From Chitinophaga pinensis (lineage in GTDB: Bacteria > Bacteroidota > Bacteroidia > UKL13-3), in NCBI GenBank assembly GCA_945876985.1, contig CAMCQX010000124.1, forward strand, positions 1 to 5,549: a stretch of 5,549 bases of DNA, written 5' to 3'. Under the pieces are notes generated by a model. The model worked only from the letters and a program-made list of their open reading frames with translations, had not been told where the DNA came from and made no database searches. Shown piece after piece: positions 1-5,549 of this stretch (positions within the stretch are counted from its first letter, which is position 1; every line of letters begins with the position of its first letter). The position numbers and the translations under genes are program-made.

Positions 1-117
1 TTAGGAGGGATTTCAAGAGTTACTTTCCAAATGGATAGCGCGGGATTATCGCACGAAAAACATTTACAAGCAATAGCATTAATTGGTAAAAAAGTAATGC
101 CTTTAATTAATTTTTGA
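1..117 (+). CDS. C-terminal fragment of a luciferase-like (LLM class) flavin-dependent monooxygenase
   Basis: Frame 1 is open from the first base and ends at TGA 115-117, giving 38 residues that begin LGGISRVTFQMDSAGLSHEK. The pattern of a Gly-Gly, a short hydrophobic strand ending in Q-M-D, then G-L-x-H-x-K and a helix ending in a V-x-P-L-I tail matches, from memory, the C-terminal end of luciferase-like monooxygenases, the TIM-barrel enzymes that use reduced flavin (FMN) and oxygen. In that family this end carries the last barrel strand and closing helix. The catalytic and flavin-binding body lies outside the window, so the substrate cannot be judged. The gene ends 144 bp before the kinase and has no evident functional link to it. 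The family call is a recognition from a short tail and could be wrong at subfamily level. Confidence 0.7.
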   Translation, partial: LGGISRVTFQMDSAGLSHEKHLQAIALIGKKVMPLINF

Positions 118-167
118 TTAATACATAATGATTAAATAATACTAGCTAAAACACATAAATTAGTCAG

Positions 168-175
168 TAAATTTG
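168..175 (+). promoter_or_regulatory. Possible Bacteroidota -7 promoter box (TAnnTTTG) for the kinase gene
   Basis: The octamer TAAATTTG matches the Bacteroidota housekeeping -7 consensus TAnnTTTG exactly. It lies 86 bp before the GTG start of the kinase, in the only spacer upstream of it. No TTG is present about 19-22 bp upstream where the -33 element should be, so support is one-sided. A chance match in AT-rich DNA is quite possible. If real, transcription would begin near 180-183 and leave a leader of about 80 nt. Confidence 0.35.
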
Positions 176-261
176 ATTATAAATTATAAAATCCTCATTT
201 TAATTGAATTATTCCTTGATTAATCAAAACAATAACGAAGATTATTGATTTTATTATATAA

Positions 262-3200
262 GTGAAAAACAAAATAATATATATAGAAGACGATAAAGAT
301 GATTTTCTTGCGTTAAAAAACGTTTTAAAGTCTACATTAAATGATACAGATTTAGTATGGGTTAATTCTCTTCAATCATTATTGGAGTTAAAAGTAGATG
401 CCCAAAAAACGTTGTTTGTTATGCTAGATTATCAGTTTGAAGAATTGAACGCTAAAAATCTTATCCATTATTTTAAAGAAATTGCTTTTGATATAGAAAT
501 TGTCATTTTAACTAAGTATCAAGAAGATAAAATTTATAATACTTTTAAAAAGCTTGGAATAAACCATATTTTCAATAAAAACGAAATGGAAAATTTACTT
601 CAATTTGTTTTAGAAAAAAAACACCTCCTAAAAAGCGAAACCTTGGTTAATAAAAATACAACAGTTTTTCAGGAAAATATTCAAGAAAATTTTAAACCAA
701 TTGAATATTACAATGAGCTAATTCCTAACAATTGTTTGGAGGAATTAAATATTAATATAAACGCGCAATTATTGCTCAATCAAAATTTTCAAATTTTAGC
801 ATTTAACCAAAAAGCTAATTATTTATTTGAAAATAACTTAAAGAATGGTGAAAATTTTTTAACAATTATCAACTCCAAATACGCGCTTTTAATTGCTGAT
901 AAAATCAAAAATTTTAACAATGATTCAATTTCATTCCCATGTGTAATAAAAAACCTAATGTATGAATTGCATATCAAGTTAATTAAAAATAAGTCTCAGG
1001 AGAAAATATTCACTATTTATTTATTAAAAAATATCTCTAGCACACAAACTGAAAGTATTTATATAAACCCATTAAAAAACTCCCAACTACTTATTGAAAA
1101 TTCGAAAAGTATAATTTTTCAATTAAATAATAAAGGTGAGGTTATCTATTTAAGTGACAGTTATAAAAACATTACTGGTTTTGAAAAAGAAGATGTGATG
1201 TACAAACCTTTAGGAATAAAACAAAGCAATGATGTACAAGAGAAAGTAAAATATTTATTTAATAAACTTTCCAAGGGTGAAATAACAGAAACTACCGATT
1301 ACACTACTACTATAACCAAAGATAAAAATACAATATATTTACGTTACCGAGCAGAATCAATTATAGATGAACATAATAATTTTAATGGCGTTTATGGAGT
1401 TTTTACAGACGTAACTGAGGTAATTGAGGTCTCCGAGGCACTAAAAAGTGTAAAAGATTCATCAAAACTAATTTTTGAAAATATAAATGAGGTTATATTT
1501 ATATTAGACAATAAAACCAGAATAACCCTTATTTCACCAAGTGTTTTAGAGGTAACAGGTTATTCACAAGAAGATGTAATAGGCAAAAGATTTATTGATT
1601 TTATTCATCCAGACGATTACGTCTATCTCAATAAATTTATGAAACAAAGGCTCCCTGGAAATAATTTAAATGAAAAGTTTGAAAATATTGTAACTCGTTT
1701 TAAAAAGAAAAATGATTCATATATTTATATAGAAACCAATATTAAAAAAATAAAAAACAAAAAAAGTGAAGATATAAATTACATAGGTAGTTCAAGGAAT
1801 GTGGATGAAAAAATTACTGCGGACATTCAATTGATTGAAAGAAAAAAATACTTAGAAATTGTAACTGAAATTCAAAATTTTTATATTTTAACTAAAGATA
1901 AAAAGAAAACTTTTGATCACTTATTAAAAAGAATATTGGCGCAAACAAATATTGATTATGGTTTTGTAAGTTTAGTTTTTACAGATGAAAATGGAAATCC
2001 ATATATTCAATCAAATGAATTTACAACTATTACTTTTAATCAAACATTTGATTCATCTGATAAAATAGATGAAATTATAGTTGATGAATTAAAAAATATA
2101 CAAACCTTAATTGAAAGGGTTCTGAATGAGAAACAACTGATTAAATGGAATAACATAGTAATTGATACATTAATTGATGGAATTCCCATCACACAAAAAT
2201 TAATTGCAATTCCAATTTATAGTAATAACAAAATTTTAGCTGTTTTAGGATTTAGCAGTAAACAAGAAGAATATGCCACTAGCTTGATGGAGAAATTGCA
2301 ACCCATAATAGTAGTTTTAGTAAGCATAATAGAACAAAACAGAAGGGAGCTAAAAATAAAAAAAGCGCAGCAAGAGCTTGTAAAAAGTGAAGCCAAAGTG
2401 AAGGCCATACTAACAACCATAGATGATATAATTTTGGAGATTAACCATGAACATATAATTTTAAATGTTTGGACTAAAAACTCTGAAAATATTGGTTTTC
2501 CAATAGAACAATTGATTCATAAAAATTTATCAGAATTTATTAATCACTTTCCTTTTAATCAAAGTATTTACGATAATTTATTGCTTTTATCACAAGATGG
2601 AATACCAAGAAAAATAGAGTATTCTACAAATGTTAATGACGAAATATTATGGAAAAAGGCAAATTTATATTTATTAGTAAAGGAACCTGAAAAAATATAT
2701 TGCTTGCAAATTAGTGATATCACTGCTTTTAAAAATGCGGAAGCAAATTTGAAGCAAAATTTAATTCATGAAAAAGAATTAGCTGACTTAAAAAGTAGGT
2801 TTGTTACGCTAACTTCCCATGAATTTAGAACGCCATTAACAAGCATCAGCTCTAGCAATGAACTGGTTTCTATGCTCCTAAAAAAATCAGGAATTCCCAT
2901 CAATGATCAATTAGAAAATTATATCAATAATATTCAAAATCAGGTAAAACACATGATCGATTTAGTAAATGATGTAATTAAAATTGGCAAAATAGATGCC
3001 AATAAAATGGTTTTAAATTTGGATGACTTGAACCTAAAAGAAGCCATTGTTGAGATTATGGAAAACCTACTATTTACACATAAAATTCCAAAAAAAATAA
3101 AAACAATTGTTAAAGGGGAACCATACAACATAAAGATGGATATTAAAGCTCTTGAACACATCATAGAAAATATTGCCAACAATGCATTTAAATATTCTCC

Positions 3201-3477
3201 AAATAGGCCTGACCCTATTTTAGAAATTGATTTTCAAAGCAGTCAAATTATTTTAGCTTTACAAGATTATGGAATTGGAATACCTAAACAAGACCAACCT
3301 CTTTTATTTGAACATTTTTACAGAGCTAGTAATGTTGGAAAAATTGAAGGTGTAGGTTTAGGATTAGTTATTGTTAAAAACTTAGTAAATCAACTTCAAG
3401 GAAATTTAAAAATTGAATCTGAAGAAGATAAAGGTACCAGATTAGAAATTACATTTAAAAAGAACAATTTAGATTGA
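262..3477 (+). CDS. Soluble hybrid sensor histidine kinase, REC-PAS-PAS-PAS-GAF-PAS-HisKA-HATPase
   Basis: This 1071-residue protein is a cytosolic sensor kinase that should autophosphorylate and pass phosphate to aspartate receivers. Residues 1-125 form an N-terminal receiver with acidic pocket E9/D10/D11, phospho-acceptor D56, T84 and K106. Residues about 160-262 are a divergent PAS-like domain, 275-390 a second PAS, and 403-520 a canonical PAS (TGYSQEDVIGK, then FIHPDD). Residues about 530-692 look like a GAF domain, followed by a short charged helix and a fourth PAS (712-825). HisKA spans 838-912 with the H-box TSHEFRTPLT and phospho-acceptor H853. The ATPase domain has the N-box around N970-N974, G1 box DYGIGIP (1002-1008), F-box LFEHFYR and G2 box GVGLGL (1030-1035). 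No membrane segment or signal peptide is seen, and no LOV or bilin-type cysteine is evident. The GTG start is forced: TAA lies directly before it at 259-261, and the next in-frame ATG is codon 54, inside the receiver. Signal and ligand are unknown. Confidence 0.95.
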   Translation: MKNKIIYIEDDKDDFLALKNVLKSTLNDTDLVWVNSLQSLLELKVDAQKTLFVMLDYQFEELNAKNLIHYFKEIAFDIEIVILTKYQEDKIYNTFKKLGINHIFNKNEMENLLQFVLEKKHLLKSETLVNKNTTVFQENIQENFKPIEYYNELIPNNCLEELNININAQLLLNQNFQILAFNQKANYLFENNLKNGENFLTIINSKYALLIADKIKNFNNDSISFPCVIKNLMYELHIKLIKNKSQEKIFTIYLLKNISSTQTESIYINPLKNSQLLIENSKSIIFQLNNKGEVIYLSDSYKNITGFEKEDVMYKPLGIKQSNDVQEKVKYLFNKLSKGEITETTDYTTTITKDKNTIYLRYRAESIIDEHNNFNGVYGVFTDVTEVIEVSEALKSVKDSSKLIFENINEVIFILDNKTRITLISPSVLEVTGYSQEDVIGKRFIDFIHPDDYVYLNKFMKQRLPGNNLNEKFENIVTRFKKKNDSYIYIETNIKKIKNKKSEDINYIGSSRNVDEKITADIQLIERKKYLEIVTEIQNFYILTKDKKKTFDHLLKRILAQTNIDYGFVSLVFTDENGNPYIQSNEFTTITFNQTFDSSDKIDEIIVDELKNIQTLIERVLNEKQLIKWNNIVIDTLIDGIPITQKLIAIPIYSNNKILAVLGFSSKQEEYATSLMEKLQPIIVVLVSIIEQNRRELKIKKAQQELVKSEAKVKAILTTIDDIILEINHEHIILNVWTKNSENIGFPIEQLIHKNLSEFINHFPFNQSIYDNLLLLSQDGIPRKIEYSTNVNDEILWKKANLYLLVKEPEKIYCLQISDITAFKNAEANLKQNLIHEKELADLKSRFVTLTSHEFRTPLTSISSSNELVSMLLKKSGIPINDQLENYINNIQNQVKHMIDLVNDVIKIGKIDANKMVLNLDDLNLKEAIVEIMENLLFTHKIPKKIKTIVKGEPYNIKMDIKALEHIIENIANNAFKYSPNRPDPILEIDFQSSQIILALQDYGIGIPKQDQPLLFEHFYRASNVGKIEGVGLGLVIVKNLVNQLQGNLKIESEEDKGTRLEITFKKNNLD

Positions 3478-3845
3478 AAAAAATACTTATTATAGAAGAT
3501 GATGACATTATTAGAGATAATATTTCGGATGCACTTTCCTTATATAAATATCAAATTTATACTGCTGTAAATGGCAGGGAAGGGTTGCATTTGGCCATTC
3601 AAATAAATCCAGATTTAATTCTTTGCGATATTAAAATACCCCTTTTAAATGGTTATGAGGTATTGGAGGCGATTAAAAATGATGAAAATACTTCACAGAT
3701 ACCTTTTATTTTTATTTCTGCAAAAAGCAATCAGGAAGACATTCATAAAGGCATGAATTTGGGAGCAGATGATTATATAATAAAACCATTTTTACTTTTA
3801 GATTTAATTAAAATAGTGGAAACAAAACTATTAGTAGCAAACTGA
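3474..3845 (+). CDS. Stand-alone receiver-domain response regulator (CheY-like)
   Basis: The 123 residues make one receiver domain and nothing else. Visible residues are the acidic pocket E8/D9/D10, phospho-acceptor D52 in a CDIKIP context, G60, S82 in place of the usual Thr/Ser, and K104-P105 in the GADDYIIKPF motif. All catalytic positions are intact, so it should accept phosphate from the kinase before it. With no output domain it may act by protein contact, as a phosphate sink, or as a relay step; the sequence does not decide. The TTG start overlaps the kinase stop (TTGA), which suggests translational coupling in one transcript. TTG is the only usual initiator between the in-frame TAA at 3456-3458 and the first beta strand of the domain, so the start is well fixed. 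It aligns without gaps to the receiver of the AraC-type regulator downstream, with about 50 of 118 positions identical. Confidence 0.93.
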   Translation: MKKILIIEDDDIIRDNISDALSLYKYQIYTAVNGREGLHLAIQINPDLILCDIKIPLLNGYEVLEAIKNDENTSQIPFIFISAKSNQEDIHKGMNLGADDYIIKPFLLLDLIKIVETKLLVAN

Positions 3846-3884
3846 GAGTATTAAATATGGTTCACTTTGGAATTTATTAAAGCA

Positions 3885-3910
3885 ATTTAGATGAAAGCTA
3901 AGATTTAGAT
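3885..3910. repeat. Direct repeat ATTTAGAT x2, 18-bp period, in the spacer before the AraC-type regulator
   Basis: ATTTAGAT occurs at 3885-3892 and again at 3903-3910, so the two copies start 18 bp apart. The spacer 3846-4073 is otherwise AT-rich with no convincing promoter: TCACTTTG at 3862-3869 is one base off the -7 consensus but has no -33 partner. Spaced direct repeats are a common shape for response-regulator or AraC-type operators, but a chance pair in AT-rich DNA is likely enough that the role stays open. Confidence 0.3.
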
Positions 3911-3969
3911 AAAATATAACATTGCTTATTTTACTTTAATTATTCCTTATTATAACCATTAAACAATGA

Positions 3970-4030
3970 ATACTTAAAATAAGTCTGTTATGTAATTATA
4001 AGTTTTATTCAATTGTAAAATAGATACTTA
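3970..4030. promoter_or_regulatory. Cluster of four ACTTA/TAAGT half-sites upstream of the AraC-type regulator
   Basis: The pentamer ACTTA or its complement TAAGT occurs at 3972-3976, 3980-3984, 3999-4003 and 4026-4030, and is absent from the rest of this spacer. The first two form a perfect 5-bp inverted repeat around AAA. The first and last are both within ATACTTA. The cluster ends 43 bp before the ATG of the receiver-AraC gene, a fitting place for autoregulatory binding. The assignment as an operator is inference from position and repetition only. Confidence 0.25.
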
Positions 4031-4073
4031 TCATACAACAAATTAAACATTAGAAAATACCAAGAAGAAATAA

Positions 4074-4823
4074 ATGAAAAGTACAATATTAATAGTGGAA
4101 GATGACCCAATTATCCGATCAAATATTTGCGATATGTTGGCGTTAGAAGGATATGAAACCTTGCAGGCTGCTGACGGGGAAGAAGCACTATTATTGTTAA
4201 GGTCTAAAAAAATTAATTTAATTATTTCAGATTGGATGATGCCAAAAATGGATGGATTAAACCTATTGTATAAATTGAAGAGCTCTAAATTAACACGCTC
4301 CATTCCCTTTATTATGCTTACTGCCAAATCAATTTTGGAAGATAAAATTAACGCTTTGGAATTGGGAGCAGATGATTTTTTATTAAAACCATTTTTGGCT
4401 AAAGAGTTATATTTAAGGTGTAAGAATAAACTTTTACTACAGAAAAGCAAATTGAGTAAAGATTTATTAAGTGAATATTCAACAGAGGAATTACAAACCA
4501 AAGACGAATTTTTTCTATTGGAATTAAAAACGTTTATTTCCCATCATTACAGCAACGAAAATTTAAAACTATCTCAAATAGCTGAACATTTTATTATGGG
4601 TACTAGTAATTTGCAGAAATATGTAAAAAAACTAACTGGTAAATCCATTTTTGAAATTATATTTGAACAACGCTTATTGAAGGCACATGAATTGGTGTTG
4701 CAAAAAAAATTATCACTTAGTGAAATAGCAAGTATTAATGGTTTTAAAAACAGCTATTATTTTACCAGAAAATACAAAGCCTATTTTGGAAAATTACCCT
4801 CAAAATCTTTTATAAATAAATAA
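4074..4823 (+). CDS. Response regulator with N-terminal receiver and C-terminal AraC-type DNA-binding domain
   Basis: The 249-residue protein is a transcription factor controlled by phosphorylation. Residues 1-121 are a receiver with E9/D10/D11, phospho-acceptor D53 in SDWMMPKMDG, T83 and K105-P106. Residues about 122-142 are a charged linker. Residues 145-246 are an AraC/XylS DNA-binding domain: the first helix-turn-helix begins near LSQIAEHF (166-173), and the second runs LSEIASINGF to YYFTRKYKAYFGKLPS (214-243), with the family's typical F-x-x-x-Y-F-x-R-x-F/Y-K-x-x-x-G-x-x-P pattern. The domain resembles the output end of Bacteroidota hybrid two-component regulators, but here it stands as a separate protein. 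ATG at 4074 is the first possible start because TAA lies directly before it at 4071-4073. The upstream bases are A-rich with no Shine-Dalgarno sequence. It is the likely DNA-binding output of the kinase upstream, possibly from its own promoter given the 228-bp gap. Target genes are unknown. Confidence 0.95.
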   Translation: MKSTILIVEDDPIIRSNICDMLALEGYETLQAADGEEALLLLRSKKINLIISDWMMPKMDGLNLLYKLKSSKLTRSIPFIMLTAKSILEDKINALELGADDFLLKPFLAKELYLRCKNKLLLQKSKLSKDLLSEYSTEELQTKDEFFLLELKTFISHHYSNENLKLSQIAEHFIMGTSNLQKYVKKLTGKSIFEIIFEQRLLKAHELVLQKKLSLSEIASINGFKNSYYFTRKYKAYFGKLPSKSFINK

Positions 4824-4864
4824 ATATTTACACTTACATTAATAAAATTCAATTGATAAATGAT

Positions 4865-4875
4865 GGCGAAACGCC
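4865..4875 (+). other. Small GC-rich hairpin (GGCG-AAA-CGCC) after the AraC-type regulator
   Basis: A perfect 4-bp all-G/C stem with a 3-base loop lies 42 bp past the stop of the regulator gene in otherwise very AT-rich DNA. No T-run follows (TAATTAGT), so it is not a standard terminator. It might stabilise the 3' end of the message. No other terminator-like structure was found close to this stop. Confidence 0.25.
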
Positions 4876-4955
4876 TAATTAGTATGCAATAGAAAGATGT
4901 ATGTGAGCCATGTGATTAAGTTGAATTATATGTTTGCTAAGGAGATAAAAGTATT

Positions 4956-5036
4956 AAGGTAATTTATGCACCTAAACATTTTACCTTTTGAAGTTCACCT
5001 AAACCATCACTTTATAACAGTTTAAGAGAAAGTGAT
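4956..5036. repeat. Two inverted repeats in the convergent spacer
   Basis: AAGGTAA (4956-4962) pairs with TTACCTT (4981-4987) across an 18-nt loop. ATCACTTT (5006-5013) pairs perfectly with AAAGTGAT (5029-5036) across a 15-nt loop. A 9-bp direct repeat, CACCTAAAC, lies at 4969-4977 and 4996-5004, once in the first loop and once between the two stems. On the + strand the first stem is followed only by TTG and the second by an A-run, so neither is a clear terminator. The role is unknown; they could be folded ends of the convergent transcripts. Confidence 0.35.
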
Positions 5037-5050
5037 AAAAAAAACATTTG

Positions 5051-5078
5051 ATAAAAACGATTGCTTTAATTGAAGCAA
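5051..5078 (-). terminator. Probable Rho-independent terminator of the - strand small-gene unit
   Basis: Read on the - strand, TTGCTT (5078-5073) pairs with AAGCAA (5066-5061) around a 6-nt loop, and the stem is followed directly by TCGTTTTTAT. It starts about 8 nt past the stop codon of the zinc-ribbon gene, the expected place. The stem is only 6 bp with two G-C pairs, so it is weak. A second T-run of eight follows further on (5044-5037). Confidence 0.45.
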
Positions 5079-5085
5079 ATTATTA

Positions 5086-5301
5086 TTATAAATGGTCGTT
5101 TTTTGAAAATGGATTAACTAATACCCTCATGGCTGTAATTTTATGACAATTACTGCATTTATAAGTTTTGATGGTGTAATTTTTTAAAAAATAGTCACTG
5201 ATAAATCGATACCAAATATTCTTTCTGCATCTGTTTAAATCGCCTTTTTTACATTTTGGACAAGAGTCTAACTTTTCATTTTTTTGCATATTCATATTCA
5301 T
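5086..5301 (-). CDS. Small zinc-ribbon-like protein with two CxxC pairs
   Basis: The 71-residue protein carries C14-x-x-C17 (CPKCKKG) and C49-x-x-C52 (CSNCHK), 31 residues apart, a layout expected for a single four-cysteine zinc ribbon. The first pair is followed by a basic R-C-R-K-N-I-W-Y-R-F segment, and the second is preceded by T-Y-K. This resembles small uncharacterised bacterial zinc-ribbon proteins with a CP-x-C, R-x-x-R-x-x-W/F and Y-x-C-x-x-C pattern; that likeness is from memory. C25 is an extra cysteine. No enzyme motif or membrane segment is present, so its function is unknown; metal binding and a protein or nucleic-acid contact role are inferences. Three nearby ATGs (5301, 5295, 5289) make the exact start uncertain by up to four residues. 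It lies 12 bp after the possible membrane-protein gene on the same strand, so the two may share a transcript, and it converges on the AraC-type regulator. Confidence 0.75.
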   Translation of the reverse strand: MNMNMQKNEKLDSCPKCKKGDLNRCRKNIWYRFISDYFLKNYTIKTYKCSNCHKITAMRVLVNPFSKNDHL

Positions 5302-5313
5302 TTATCGAAAATT

Positions 5314-5511
5314 TTACTCAAGCCCTCTAAAACCTTGGGCCTTTAGCTGAAAAATTAAGATGAATAAAATAGACAGAATAATTAGGTAGAAAAGATTTTT
5401 AATTTTCCAATTCAACTGGAAAATATTGCCTATAAATTCTAAAAATATAATTACGCGTAACATCAATAATAAAGTTATTTTAATAGCCACAAAACTAGCA
5501 CTCAATAACAA
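5314..5511 (-). CDS. Possible small hydrophobic membrane protein, start uncertain
   Basis: An open frame of 65 codons encodes two hydrophobic stretches, about residues 2-28 and 37-54, split by a short polar turn N-W-K-I-K-N, and a basic tail ending in GFRGLE. This suggests a two-pass inner-membrane miniprotein, with no recognised family. The TTG at 5511-5509 is the earliest possible start, since an in-frame TAA lies at 5514-5512. The first in-frame ATG is codon 17 (5463-5461), which would give 49 residues and mostly keep the second segment with part of the first. Its placement 12 bp before the zinc-ribbon gene on the same strand favours a real gene. Against it, hydrophobic open frames arise easily in AT-rich DNA, and no homologue is recognised. 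Confidence 0.42.
   Translation of the reverse strand: MLLSASFVAIKITLLLMLRVIIFLEFIGNIFQLNWKIKNLFYLIILSILFILIFQLKAQGFRGLE
5490..5497 (-). promoter_or_regulatory. Possible -7 promoter box (TAnnTTTG) for the - strand unit
   Basis: On the - strand the bases read TAGTTTTG, an exact match to TAnnTTTG. A start of transcription near 5482-5485 would leave a leader of about 20 nt before the ATG at 5463, and would exclude the TTG start at 5511 of the small membrane protein. No TTG is found at the proper -33 distance, so the call rests on one box. Confidence 0.28.
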
Positions 5512-5549
5512 TTAACATTATATTAATTAAGGAAAAAAAACTATTAATT

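Noticed and set aside
108..125. ATTAAT repeats flanking TTTTG at the end of the monooxygenase gene as a terminator
   Set aside because: The possible stem is only A-T pairs, overlaps the stop codon, and is not followed by a T-run.
2217..2420. 67-codon - strand open frame inside the kinase gene
   Set aside because: Antisense to the GAF/linker region of a convincing kinase, with no recognisable motif or own start context.
2940..3182. 80-codon - strand open frame inside the kinase gene
   Set aside because: Antisense to the HisKA/HATPase region; low-complexity hydrophobic product and no supporting context.
3862..3869. TCACTTTG as a promoter -7 box for the AraC-type regulator
   Set aside because: One mismatch to TAnnTTTG, no TTG at the -33 distance, and about 200 bp from the start codon.
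4043..4501. 152-codon open frame on the - strand over the receiver-AraC gene
   Set aside because: It is antisense to a gene with intact receiver and AraC motifs, its product shows no domain pattern, and it is explained as a shadow of the coding strand's base composition.
4860..4892. Short frame starting ATGATGGCG in the convergent spacer
   Set aside because: It stops after ten codons and has no ribosome-binding or neighbour support.
4939..4944. AAGGAG, a Shine-Dalgarno-like hexamer
   Set aside because: No ATG, GTG or TTG follows at a usable distance and no open frame continues from it; genes here do not rely on such sites.

Overview
The window looks like chromosomal DNA from a very AT-rich member of the Bacteroidota, probably a Flavobacteriia- or Cytophagia-like organism. 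The evidence is the strongly A/T-biased codon use, the lack of Shine-Dalgarno sequences before any gene, TAnnTTTG-type promoter boxes, and a response regulator that pairs a receiver with an AraC-type DNA-binding domain, an output form common in this phylum. This placement is inferred from style, not from a database match.

Layout. Positions 1-117 hold the last 38 codons of a flavin-dependent, luciferase-like monooxygenase that begins outside the window. A 144-bp spacer with a TAnnTTTG box leads to the main content, a two-component signalling cluster on the + strand. It starts with a large soluble hybrid histidine kinase (262-3477, GTG start) with the order receiver, three PAS-like domains, GAF, PAS, HisKA, HATPase. 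A stand-alone receiver protein follows (3474-3845), with a TTG start that overlaps the kinase stop by four bases. After a 228-bp spacer with repeated short motifs comes a receiver-AraC transcription factor (4074-4823).

The likely working model is a cytoplasmic phosphotransfer system. The kinase senses a cytosolic signal through its PAS/GAF modules and autophosphorylates at His853. It then has three possible receivers as partners or modulators: its own N-terminal one, the stand-alone one, and the DNA-binding one, which would change transcription. No Hpt domain is visible, so the order of phosphate flow is open. The two downstream receivers are about 42% identical by hand alignment and look like paralogues.

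A convergent two-gene unit on the - strand fills the right end: a possible small hydrophobic membrane protein (5314-5511, start uncertain) and, 12 bp downstream, a 71-residue protein with two CxxC pairs that looks like a small zinc ribbon (5086-5301). The 262-bp spacer between the convergent genes holds three inverted repeats, one placed as a terminator of the - strand unit. No mobile element, CRISPR array, tRNA or rRNA was seen. The most unusual content is the kinase architecture with its receiver-rich partner set; the rest is ordinary or weakly supported.
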